DNA from: JAYFNU01 sp964622315
GTDB lineage: Bacteria > Bacillota > Clostridia > Oscillospirales > Ruminococcaceae
Assembly: GCA_964622315.1 (NCBI GenBank)
Contig: CAZUOY010000045.1
Span: 1 to 14,810, forward strand
Length of the DNA stretch: 14,810 nucleotides
Direction of reading: 5' to 3'
How positions within the stretch are numbered: the first letter of the stretch is position 1; each line of letters opens with the position of its first letter. A program made the position numbers and the translations under genes. This document shows positions 1 through 7,303 of this stretch, piece after piece. Under the pieces are notes generated by a model. The model ran no database searches. It worked only from the letters and a program-made list of their open reading frames with translations, and was not told the DNA's origin.

Positions 1-85
1 GGTTGTAATAACGGAACGCCAGCGGGTTCTTGGATTTCGCGCCTTCATAGGGAATTTTTTTGATGTTGCTGAAATACTCGCTCAT
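1..85 (-). CDS. xylA: Xylose isomerase, N-terminal fragment (gene runs off the left edge)
   Basis: Xylose isomerase interconverts D-xylose and D-xylulose in the cytoplasm, the first intracellular step of xylose use. Only the first 28 codons are present. They read MSEYFSNIKKIPYEG and continue to SKNPLAFRYYN, the conserved opening of bacterial XylA, which typically has an EYF-I-KI-YEGP-SKNPLAF-YYNP pattern. The ATG at 85-83 is preceded by a strong GGAGGAT ribosome binding site at about 91-97. It lies 15 bases after the GH1 stop codon and so is the third gene of the xylosidase operon. The catalytic His and metal-binding residues are outside the window. The identification rests on a short but distinctive stretch; no other family with this opening comes to mind. 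Confidence 0.9.
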   Translation of the reverse strand, partial: MSEYFSNIKKIPYEGAKSKNPLAFRYYN

Positions 86-100
86 TGCTAATCCTCCAAT

Positions 101-1441
101 TTAATTTTCGGTATTTTCGCTTATATAATTCTCAAACCAGAAGGACGAATCCTTGCGAATTCTCTCGCCCGTTCTGTAATCGACAAAAACCAGCCCGAAC
201 CGCTCGTCATAGCCCGAATGCCATTCAAAGTTGTCCGTAAGGCTCCAGTGGAAATAACCCCTTAGGTCAACGCCGTCGCCGACGCTCTTTTGAAGCTCGC
301 TTAGGTATCTATCAAGATAATCTATACGCTCAAGGTCATGCACCTTTCCGTCAAGGTATATCTTATCGTTGCAGGAAAGCCCGCTCTCAGAAATAAAGAT
401 GGGAAGACGGTATCTCTCATAGAGAAACCTTACTCCATAATGCATTACTTCGGGTGAAACGACCCATTTTAGCGCTGTTCTCGGAAAACCTCTGTAACGC
501 TTTGTAAGGTTTCCCTTTGCGTCCACCTCAGAGCCTGTATAAATATTGAAGCCCAAAAAATCTATCGGCTCCGACATTAGCTTAAGGTCGTCCTCAAAAT
601 GTGCGCCCGCCGCCTTACGCGCGTCCTCCTCAAGAAAAGAGGGATACTCGCGAAGAACTATCGGGTCAAGAAACGCGTTGTGGGTAAACTGCCACCCCGC
701 CGCGCCCGCTTCAAAGCTTAATCTGCGCGCCGCTTCTATGTTCTCCTCTGTTTCCTTTTCAGGATAACAAAGTCTGCCCGTTGTTGCAAGCCCCACTTCG
801 ACCGTGCCTGAGCTATTCGCTCTGATTTCTTTAACCGCCGCGCCGTGCGCGACAAGCATATTGTGAGCGATAACGTGAAGCTCACGGTCCTGAAGCCTTT
901 TGCCCGGCGCGTGAAGCCCCGAGGTGTACCCGTGCCAGATAAGACATTGCGGCTCGTTAATGGTGAAATATTTTTTTACACGTCCGTCAAAATGCTTTGC
1001 AGTGACGGCGGCAAGGTTCGCGAAGGCGTCCACCGTCTCGCGGTTCAGCCACCCGCCCGCCTGTTCGAGCGACAGCGGCAGCTCCCAGTGAAAAAGAGTA
1101 AGATACGGTTCAATTCCGTTCTCTATTAGTAGGTCAACCAGCTTGTCGTAAAAATCAAAGCCCTTTTCGTTTATCTCGCCGAAGCCGAACGGATAGATTC
1201 TCGGCCAGCTGATTGAAAAGCGATACGCTTTAAGCCCCATGGCCTTGAGCATTGCAACGTCCTCAGGAAAACGATGGTAGGAGTCACACGCCTCGTCGCC
1301 TGTGTCGCCGTTTACGACCTTTCCTTCCTCTCTACAGAACGCGTCCCAAACGGAAAGGCCCTTTCCGTCCTCTTTCCACGCTCCCTCAGTTTGGTAAGAT
1401 GAGCTTGCCGCGCCCCACACAAAATTCTTGGGAAATCCCAT
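101..1441 (-). CDS. GH1 family beta-glycosidase (beta-glucosidase type)
   Basis: This is a retaining glycoside hydrolase of family GH1, usually active on cellobiose or aryl and other beta-glucosides, sometimes on beta-galactosides or beta-xylosides. At 446 aa it has the normal length for the family. The sequence opens with FPKNFVWGAASSSYQTEGA, the usual GH1 N-terminus with the substrate-binding Gln17. The acid/base Glu163 is in TINEP, the nucleophile Glu352 in ISESG, and the aglycone-site HWSLTDNFEW block spans 398-407. There is no signal peptide, so it is probably cytoplasmic. TINEP and ISESG differ slightly from the common TFNEP and TENG, but both glutamates are present. The ATG is preceded by AGAGGTGA at good spacing, inside the 15-base gap after the GH43 stop. 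Its position between a xylosidase and XylA suggests a role on imported plant-wall oligosaccharides; the exact substrate cannot be read from the sequence. Confidence 0.92.
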   Translation of the reverse strand: MGFPKNFVWGAASSSYQTEGAWKEDGKGLSVWDAFCREEGKVVNGDTGDEACDSYHRFPEDVAMLKAMGLKAYRFSISWPRIYPFGFGEINEKGFDFYDKLVDLLIENGIEPYLTLFHWELPLSLEQAGGWLNRETVDAFANLAAVTAKHFDGRVKKYFTINEPQCLIWHGYTSGLHAPGKRLQDRELHVIAHNMLVAHGAAVKEIRANSSGTVEVGLATTGRLCYPEKETEENIEAARRLSFEAGAAGWQFTHNAFLDPIVLREYPSFLEEDARKAAGAHFEDDLKLMSEPIDFLGFNIYTGSEVDAKGNLTKRYRGFPRTALKWVVSPEVMHYGVRFLYERYRLPIFISESGLSCNDKIYLDGKVHDLERIDYLDRYLSELQKSVGDGVDLRGYFHWSLTDNFEWHSGYDERFGLVFVDYRTGERIRKDSSFWFENYISENTEN

Positions 1442-1456
1442 CGGCTCACCTCTCGC

Positions 1457-3019
1457 TTACTTTCTGATATATTTAAAGGAGAGGAAATCGGCATAGCTTG
1501 TTTTTCTCTCGAAGTCGGTAGCCATCATGCCGACGAACGCACCCATAAATCCCATGGGGTCAGCATACTCGTCGGAAAGCTTTAACGGGTTATAAACGCC
1601 GGGAAGCGTTTTGTAATTCTTCCCGTCTACAGAGCAGGAGAAGACAGCCTCCTCACCCTTTACGGAAACCTTGAGCCAAACCTTTCCGCTCTTGCCGACC
1701 GAGATTTCCTCACTATCGGGTGTGCGGGTAAATTCGCCCTTGTCCCACGCAAGCACGCCGACAACGCGCTCGTTCTTATTCTCGTCCCACGATATTCTGA
1801 GATAAAACTGGTTCTGCTCGTTATAGCGGTAGGTAAGTCCCGCGAGCTGTCTGTAGCAAGTCGGGTTAAAGTCTACCACAGTTTCAGCCTCAAAGTCGGT
1901 TACGTCCTGACGGCGCGCGAGCAGTGACTGGTTATGAACGGACACGGGCGAATCGTTGCCGTAGAGTCTCAGCGTCTTTCCGACAAGCTCGTATTTCGCG
2001 GGAATGCGAAGCGATTGAAAATCGCCCGCAAATTCTTTTGAGGTGAAGTCATAATTAATCTCTTTAATCTCGTTCGGCTCGCCGTAGCCGATAAACTCGG
2101 CGTCCGGCACCTGAGTGCCGCTTAGTAGATATGGCCAGTCCTCTTTCCAGACAATCTCCGAAATGCCCGTCTCACGTCCGAGCGTGCAGTTCTTCATGCT
2201 TCCATAGGGACGTCCGCAAAGAAACGCGAACCACCAGCGCCCGTCCGGTCCCTCGCAGAGACTGCCGTGACCGACCTTCTGAAGATAAGAGGTATCCTTG
2301 GCAAAGGCGGTCGTTGCCATATGCTTAAAGGGGTGAAGCTCATACGGGCCGTAGATGTTTTTAGAACGCGCCACCGTTTCGGCATGGTCTAAGGCAGTTC
2401 CGCCCTCGGCGGTAAAAAGATAGTAGTAGCCGTTTCTTTTAAAAATGTGAGGGCCCTCAACAAGCATTCTGTCGGTGCCCTTGAAAATCTTTTTGGTTTC
2501 ATCTATGGGCTGTAGGGTCTTCGAGTCTACCTCGGTAAGAAGTATTCCCGTAAACTGTGGGCCGTCGGATTCCTGACGGTAATCCCACTCCATGCTCATA
2601 TAATACTTCTTTCCGTCGTCGTCGTGGAAAAGTGAAGCGTCAAAGCCGCGTGAATCGGTATATATCGGGTCACTCCACTCTCCGTCTATTTCCTTCGCGG
2701 TTGTAATATAGTTGTAGCAGTCCTTGAAGGGGTAGCGAGCCCAATACTTAATATCCGAATAAACAAGATAGAACAAACCGTCGTGATAGGAAAGGCAGGG
2801 CGCCCATACGCCCGCCGAGGTCGGGTTGCCCTTTAGGCTAATATGCTTTTTATCTTTAAGAGGATAGGCGACCGTGTGCCAGTTAGCAAGGTCGGTAGAA
2901 GCCGAAATCTTTACTCCGGGATAATAATCAAAGGTAGAGTTTGCGACATAAAAGGTGCCGTCTACACAAATCATGCTGGGGTCGGCGTGAAAGCCTTTCA
3001 ATACAGGGTTCTTAATCAT
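1457..3019 (-). CDS. GH43 family beta-xylosidase / alpha-L-arabinofuranosidase
   Basis: This is an inverting glycoside hydrolase of family GH43, most likely a cytoplasmic exo-beta-1,4-xylosidase releasing xylose from xylo-oligosaccharides. Using the start at 3019 it is 520 aa. The five-bladed propeller domain covers about 1-310 and carries Asp13 (HADPSM, general base), Asp127 (GFDASLF, pKa modulator) and Glu188 (VEGPHIF, general acid). Residues about 310-520 form the C-terminal beta-sandwich seen in two-domain xylosidases of the SXA/XynB type. An in-frame ATG six codons upstream (3037) exists, but AGAAGG lies 9 bases before the 3019 ATG and the protein homology begins there, so I prefer 3019. 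There is no signal peptide. It is the first gene of an operon with GH1 and xylA, behind its own promoter. Arabinofuranosidase or mixed activity is possible within GH43. Confidence 0.92.
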   Translation of the reverse strand: MIKNPVLKGFHADPSMICVDGTFYVANSTFDYYPGVKISASTDLANWHTVAYPLKDKKHISLKGNPTSAGVWAPCLSYHDGLFYLVYSDIKYWARYPFKDCYNYITTAKEIDGEWSDPIYTDSRGFDASLFHDDDGKKYYMSMEWDYRQESDGPQFTGILLTEVDSKTLQPIDETKKIFKGTDRMLVEGPHIFKRNGYYYLFTAEGGTALDHAETVARSKNIYGPYELHPFKHMATTAFAKDTSYLQKVGHGSLCEGPDGRWWFAFLCGRPYGSMKNCTLGRETGISEIVWKEDWPYLLSGTQVPDAEFIGYGEPNEIKEINYDFTSKEFAGDFQSLRIPAKYELVGKTLRLYGNDSPVSVHNQSLLARRQDVTDFEAETVVDFNPTCYRQLAGLTYRYNEQNQFYLRISWDENKNERVVGVLAWDKGEFTRTPDSEEISVGKSGKVWLKVSVKGEEAVFSCSVDGKNYKTLPGVYNPLKLSDEYADPMGFMGAFVGMMATDFERKTSYADFLSFKYIRK

Positions 3020-3088
3020 AATTAAAGCCCTTCTCATTTCATTTACTTCTTCTCGCCGCTATCGAAAGCGGTTTCTATGCGTATGACA

Positions 3089-3117
3089 AGTATAGCATTT
3101 TAGTGTGGTCTTTGCAA
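3089..3117 (-). promoter_or_regulatory. Sigma-A type promoter of the GH43-GH1-xylA operon
   Basis: On the minus strand TTGCAA (3117-3112) is followed after exactly 17 bases by TATACT (3094-3089). A TG one base upstream of the -10 makes it an extended -10. Transcription would start near 3082, giving a leader of about 60 bases before the GH43 ATG at 3019. This is the best match to a housekeeping promoter in the 235-base gap. Confidence 0.7.
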
Positions 3118-3175
3118 TGAAAAGGGCGATTATTCGGGTCTTTTTTCCGTTTTAGCAAAAATAATTTCTGCTGTT

Positions 3176-3203
3176 TGTATATTTTGAACAATAAGTTAGT
3201 AAA
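3176..3203 (-). promoter_or_regulatory. Possible second promoter upstream of the xylan operon
   Basis: On the minus strand TTTACT (3203-3198) and TATACA (3181-3176) are 16 bases apart. The -35 match is poor, so this is weaker than the promoter at 3089-3117. It is noted because its -35 hexamer falls inside the palindrome at 3196-3215, which would be a natural repression geometry. Confidence 0.25.
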
Positions 3204-3215
3204 CTTTATTACCAA
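3196..3215. promoter_or_regulatory. Imperfect palindrome, candidate operator for the ROK regulator
   Basis: The arms TTAGTAA and TTACCAA, separated by ACTTTA, pair with one mismatch. A palindrome of the same 20-base length lies at the start of the ROK gene (9609-9628), and the two agree at 14 of 20 positions. XylR/NagC-type ROK regulators bind AT-rich palindromes of about this size. Assignment to the ROK protein in this window is inference. The site is about 80 bases upstream of the best promoter, which is unusual for simple repression unless the weaker upstream promoter is used. Confidence 0.4.
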
Positions 3216-3238
3216 ACAATGAACAGCTCATTCATTGT
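3216..3238. repeat. 8-bp perfect inverted repeat next to the candidate operator
   Basis: ACAATGAA (3216-3223) and TTCATTGT (3231-3238) form perfect 8-base arms around a 7-base spacer. The repeat directly abuts the 3196-3215 palindrome, between the end of the TPR gene and the xylan operon promoter. It could be a second regulator site or a weak RNA hairpin after the TPR gene. The stem has only two G-C pairs and is not followed by a clean T run, so it is not a convincing intrinsic terminator. Confidence 0.45.
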
Positions 3239-3272
3239 GAGTTTAAAAATGGTAAAATAATTATCATTTTAG

Positions 3273-6200
3273 CTATTCGCCTATTGGGTAATTCAAATCA
3301 AAGAGAATGTCTCGCAAATCCTCACGATATTTTGCGGTATCCGCAAGTCTTAGGCCGGATGCAAACGCCGCGCGCGCAAGTCTTTTGTTCTTCGCGGGTT
3401 GTCGCCTGTCATCGCTATAGCGCGAGTAATGCTCCGCCAGCGAAATGAACAACAGACCCTTTTCTTTAAAAAAGCCACAAGAGGGGTTATTTTCCTTTTC
3501 TGAAAAGCTGACGGCTTCGAAATAAAGAGCCTTTGCTTCCTCCTTATAGCCGAGCTTGCTTTTAAGCTCGGCGAGCTGTGTATAAACCATCAATGTTTCC
3601 TCGGCGTGTTCAAGGCGGTTCTTCTCCCCCCTCGTTTGCTCGTTTAGCCAATAGTCAAGCGCCGAGTTGTACGCTTCCATAGCTCTTGTAAAATCCTTGT
3701 CGGCTAAATACTCTTTCGCTAAAGCCGAGGTGAGCCGAGCGGCACAACTGAAGCCGATATATAATTCGTTCTCTGTGAGTAGCCGCGCTGTCTCTAAGCC
3801 CGTTTCAAGCTTTTTCCTTGCCTCGTCGCCGCGCCTCTCTCGCGAAAGAAAGCCGCCAAAGCTTTCCTCAACACGGCAGAAAAGCGCCGCCGCCTTCTCC
3901 TCAAGGGAGCCCGCCGATATTCTTCGCTTTGCCACCGCCTCCAAATATTCGTTAACAGTCGTTTCAGCGAGAAGATAGAACTTATTTGCTTCGTCGGGAT
4001 TGTCTTCAATGTCCTCTGCTCGGGTAAGGTAAAGCTGAACCAGCTTTAATCCTGCCGCGAGCGGCGCACGCTTATCAATGAGCTGTCTTTGCGCTTTAAT
4101 GCAAAGGTCGCTGCAGAGCTTCGCTGTGTCAAGGTCCGCTTCGAGAAGAAGGAGCGCGCAATGTTCCTCGTTAAGCTCTATTAAGGTTTCCTTAATGAAA
4201 GCGGTTTCGACGAGCGGCTCGTCTTCCTTCCTTTTCAGCATTTCGCACAGCTCATTAATTATGCTGTTTGCTCTTTCGATATCGCCGCTCTTTCGCCATA
4301 AACGAGCAATTTGAATATAAAGCTTCGCTCTGAAGAATACGATGTTTCTTGCAGTTTCTTCGCTGTAGCTTTCGTTTTTGTCATACTCCTTTAACGCCGT
4401 TTCCAGCGCAAGAATACTCTTTCTATCGCTTTTGTTCTCGGCAAACGCGAAGGCGAGTTCTATACTTTCCTTAGAAAAGAAGGCATAATTCGGCTTAAAG
4501 AAAGTTTTAAGTATGCTTAGTTCCTTCAGCAAAACAAGGTCTTCTGTTTTACGATTTGACTCAAAAGCACTGAGAGCTTTTAGCGAAAAGACCTTCACGG
4601 CATAATCTTTGAGCTTATTTATTGACAGATGCTTTTCGGCGGCATTGTACGCTGACTTGAGCTTTGCTTCCTCGTCAGCTCCCGTGAAAACACCAATATT
4701 AGCGAGAAGCACAGCCGCCGAGAGATAACTCGCGGCAAAAAACGCAGGGTTCGCTTTAAAAAGCCGTTTCGCTTCTGTATACCCTCGGCTCGCCTCGGAA
4801 TAAGCCTCGGAATATTTCAGCTTATACCCAAGAAGCGCACGCGTTTGCCCCGTATAAAGCCTATAACAGAGGTCTTCGCCGCCAAATGACGACTCGCAGG
4901 GAAATACTTCGTATTTTTCCTTTGCAAGCATAAATTCGTTGTATGCATTAAAGAAGTCAAAGAGCGAAAGATGTATTTCGCCTTTTGTAACTAACAGTTC
5001 ACACAGAAGCGGCTCGTTTTCAATGCTTTCTTCAAACGTAGCGTTATTCAAATCACTTTCCATAGCTTCGAGAGCCTTTAGCGCTTCACCGTGTCGCCCA
5101 GCCGCGCCTAAAGCGCGCGCCGACGCAAGTAAGGAACGCGGAGAGCGTTCCTTGGCGTTATCGGGTAGTGCCGCGATAATTATCGCAAGCTCAACTGCTG
5201 CCTTCGGCTCTGACTTCTCTAAATTAATCTCGCAAAGCATAGTTAACGCTTGAATTAAATACTCACTAAGAATTTCAGAATTATCCTTATATAGAGGCGT
5301 TATAATCTCTATTAGCTGACGGCAGATATCCTCGCATTCGTCAGCCTTCAATAGACTCTTTTTTATATTTGCAAGAAGCACAAGGCAACGAATATAGGCG
5401 TGATGCTCCTCGGTTTTCCTCTGTTCATAACAGCGAAGCAGCTCCTTCGCCGTCTTTTCAGCCTCCGTTATATCTTTATAATTAATCTTTCTTTCTAAGA
5501 GAAGCATTTGAGCCCGCCGCGGAAGATTATACTTTATTTCCAGCCTTACCGCTTCGCCTAAGCTTTGCTCGATATCATTGTTTCTCTCAGGTGAAAAGCC
5601 GCGGGACGACAAGGCAAGCGCTCTTGCAATAAGTTCGCCTACGCAAAGCTCTATTTCTTCAACGTCGCCGTTCTTTTCAAATAGGTCAATCTTTTTTAAA
5701 GTATCACTGCTTCCGAGCGCCGCGCAAGCTCCGCTTACGTCTCCCCTTTCAAAAGCTTTTTGCGCTTCACAAAGGCTTGCCGAAAGACCGCCGAGAAAAG
5801 CAGTTCGCACGGTCTCAATAAAATAATTCAATGTGGAGGCTTCTGCGTCTTCCTTTTCTTCAAGCGACTCGAAAAGCTTTTTTGCCGCGCTGTGAAGCGT
5901 AAGCCTTGCTTCTTTGCTTCCTGTTTCGTCGTGCGCCTTCTGCGCTACTGTGAACTCTCCCTTTGCTCTTTCATATTCTTTTTTAAGACGCGCAAGGTCC
6001 TTGTTTTTACAAAACGCGGGAAGGCTTTCAAGCTTAATAAGTCTCTTTTTGTTCACGATAAGCTCACCGCCACGGCATTGAGCAGTCAAGCCTTCCGTCA
6101 CCGCGCAAAGACTCGCCGTTATCGCAAGCTTTAGCCAGTCGTTATCGTCATAGGTGAAAAAACAACCGCTCAATTCTGCGGTTAGCCTCTCAACAAGACC

Positions 6201-6518
6201 TTTCGCTTCCTTAGATAAACGCTCATTGTCTGTTTTCTTAACAAACACCACGGTGTTTAGCTTTTTGTCCTCGAAAGAACTATCCAATAAAGCTTCAATA
6301 ATTGAAAACCGCTCTGCGTCGGACGTGTTATTAATGAAAATGAATAAGATATCAGCACCGCATAACTCCTCTTTTTGAGGTACTTCATTTAAAGCCGTAA
6401 GCTCAAACAGGGCGTTGTTCTCCCGTTCGGTGTCGAGGCTGTTTATAAATTCAACAGCGACCCTTCTGTCTGAGGAAAGGTCGTTTTCTGCAGTTAGAAT
6501 TAACAGCTTCTTCTTCAT
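3273..6518 (-). CDS. Large TIR/DUF4062-like plus TPR-repeat protein, function unknown
   Basis: This 1081-aa protein is predicted to be soluble, with no signal peptide or membrane segment. Residues 1-145 look like an alpha/beta Rossmann-type fold: strand KKLLILTA, helix SSDRRVAVEFINSL, strand ADILFIFIN (about 55-63), strand NTVVFVKK (about 88-95). This order resembles TIR-like/DUF4062 domains. Residues about 150-240 are highly charged and probably coiled coil, including LARLKKEYERAKGEF. From about 250 to the end it is almost entirely helical, with repeated Ala/Leu/Tyr-rich helix pairs typical of TPR solenoids. I recall uncharacterised Clostridia proteins with the same order: TIR-like head, LP-F-KN-E-RLKKE-type linker, then TPRs. 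No nuclease, NTPase or protease motif is visible. The ATG follows GGAGG at 5-base spacing. The terminator at 6572-6611 cuts it off from the HAD gene, so it probably has its own promoter (a TATAAA at 6555-6550 is the only hint). Candidate roles are sensing, scaffolding or immunity; none is demonstrated. Confidence 0.75.
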   Translation of the reverse strand: MKKKLLILTAENDLSSDRRVAVEFINSLDTERENNALFELTALNEVPQKEELCGADILFIFINNTSDAERFSIIEALLDSSFEDKKLNTVVFVKKTDNERLSKEAKGLVERLTAELSGCFFTYDDNDWLKLAITASLCAVTEGLTAQCRGGELIVNKKRLIKLESLPAFCKNKDLARLKKEYERAKGEFTVAQKAHDETGSKEARLTLHSAAKKLFESLEEKEDAEASTLNYFIETVRTAFLGGLSASLCEAQKAFERGDVSGACAALGSSDTLKKIDLFEKNGDVEEIELCVGELIARALALSSRGFSPERNNDIEQSLGEAVRLEIKYNLPRRAQMLLLERKINYKDITEAEKTAKELLRCYEQRKTEEHHAYIRCLVLLANIKKSLLKADECEDICRQLIEIITPLYKDNSEILSEYLIQALTMLCEINLEKSEPKAAVELAIIIAALPDNAKERSPRSLLASARALGAAGRHGEALKALEAMESDLNNATFEESIENEPLLCELLVTKGEIHLSLFDFFNAYNEFMLAKEKYEVFPCESSFGGEDLCYRLYTGQTRALLGYKLKYSEAYSEASRGYTEAKRLFKANPAFFAASYLSAAVLLANIGVFTGADEEAKLKSAYNAAEKHLSINKLKDYAVKVFSLKALSAFESNRKTEDLVLLKELSILKTFFKPNYAFFSKESIELAFAFAENKSDRKSILALETALKEYDKNESYSEETARNIVFFRAKLYIQIARLWRKSGDIERANSIINELCEMLKRKEDEPLVETAFIKETLIELNEEHCALLLLEADLDTAKLCSDLCIKAQRQLIDKRAPLAAGLKLVQLYLTRAEDIEDNPDEANKFYLLAETTVNEYLEAVAKRRISAGSLEEKAAALFCRVEESFGGFLSRERRGDEARKKLETGLETARLLTENELYIGFSCAARLTSALAKEYLADKDFTRAMEAYNSALDYWLNEQTRGEKNRLEHAEETLMVYTQLAELKSKLGYKEEAKALYFEAVSFSEKENNPSCGFFKEKGLLFISLAEHYSRYSDDRRQPAKNKRLARAAFASGLRLADTAKYREDLRDILFDLNYPIGE

Positions 6519-6571
6519 GTTTGCCTCCGCTTGAGCTTTTGAATGTAATTTTATAGTAGCATAGCAGAGAA

Positions 6572-6611
6572 AAAAAGAAAAGAGCGGGCTTAGGCCCGCT
6601 CTTTTCTTTTT
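6572..6611 (-). terminator. Strong intrinsic terminator after the HAD gene
   Basis: Positions 6572-6589 and 6594-6611 are perfectly complementary over 18 bases around a TTAG (plus strand) loop. The loop-proximal part of the stem is the GC-rich GAGCGGGC. On the minus strand the stem ends in a T-rich stretch that continues past it. The hairpin overlaps the TAA stop of the HAD gene (6612-6610). Its A/T-rich outer arms also place a T run on the plus strand, so it could work in both directions. Confidence 0.9.
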
Positions 6612-7245
6612 AATCGTTAAAAAACTCCGTAGCTCGAAGGGGAAGTTCAGCTATAGACTCAAGCCGCATAGTCTCTCTGTTCGGCTTTCCGAAGCCGTAG
6701 GACGCGTGTACAAACGGTACGCCCGCCGCGTCCGCCGCGTCGCAGTCGCCGGCAGTGTCGCCTATGTATATTGCTTTGTCAAGATTGTTGCGCTTTACAA
6801 CCAACGCGATGTTGTCGCCCTTTGGAAGCCCGGTGTTGCCTGAACATTCTATATCGTCAAAGTACCTCTCAAAGCCGTAATACTTCAGAAAAACCTCGAT
6901 ATAACCGCTTTGACAGTTGCTGATTATTCCGAGAAAGTATCTCTCCTTCAGCTCTTTTAGCGTTTCCTCCAGCTTTGGAAAAAGCACACCGCCATGGGCC
7001 TCAAGATAGGAAAGCTCCTCGTCACTGCACTCGTCCAGCACACGTTCCAGCGTACTGTCACTCTCGTTCGGAAACATAATTCGGGCGATATCAATAAGCT
7101 GTTTTCCCATAAAGCCCTTCATATCTTCATTCGTTATGCGAAGCGGGTTTCCGCGCTTTTCAAAGGCACGGTTCCACGCAATAACAACATTTTCGCTGGA
7201 ATCCCACAGCGTACCGTCAAGGTCAAAGAGTATTCCTTTTTTCAT
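6610..7245 (-). CDS. HAD-superfamily phosphatase (phosphoglycolate phosphatase-like)
   Basis: This cytoplasmic, Mg-dependent phosphohydrolase of the haloacid dehalogenase superfamily has all four motifs. Motif I is FDLDGTLWDS with nucleophile Asp8 and Asp10, motif II is Ser109 in IISNCQSG, motif III is Lys142 in GLPKGDN, and motif IV is GDTAGD with Asp163 and Asp167. Residues about 15-90 form the helical cap of the C1 type. At 211 aa it matches Gph/PgmB-like family members. The substrate is not determinable; small phosphorylated metabolites such as phosphoglycolate or sugar phosphates are typical. A GAGG precedes the ATG. It lies 58 bases after the MFS gene with no terminator seen between, so the two may be co-transcribed, ending at the strong terminator at 6572-6611. 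Confidence 0.88.
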   Translation of the reverse strand: MKKGILFDLDGTLWDSSENVVIAWNRAFEKRGNPLRITNEDMKGFMGKQLIDIARIMFPNESDSTLERVLDECSDEELSYLEAHGGVLFPKLEETLKELKERYFLGIISNCQSGYIEVFLKYYGFERYFDDIECSGNTGLPKGDNIALVVKRNNLDKAIYIGDTAGDCDAADAAGVPFVHASYGFGKPNRETMRLESIAELPLRATEFFND

Positions 7246-7303
7246 ATTTACGCCTCATTTTCTAAAGATACAATAGCTGACGAAAGCAGAAATCGCCATC
7301 GCA

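Noticed and set aside
1312..1494. 60-residue minus-strand frame across the GH43/GH1 junction
   Set aside because: It is another frame over the end of GH43 and the start of GH1; both real genes have proper motifs and the junction carries the GH1 ribosome site.
5760..6134. 124-residue open frame on plus, opposite the TPR gene
   Set aside because: It is fully antisense to a long coding region, has no convincing ribosome site, and its composition (Cys, Phe, Lys rich) looks like reverse-strand translation.
3273..6518. Calling the TPR protein a confirmed anti-phage defence gene
   Set aside because: No effector motif, NTPase or partner defence gene is visible nearby; the resemblance of the N-terminus to TIR/DUF4062 is judged by eye only.
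7246..7303. GAAAGC/GCTTTC inverted repeat between the MFS and HAD genes as a terminator
   Set aside because: The arms are only 6 bases, the loop is about 21 bases, and no T run follows; the two genes may be co-transcribed.
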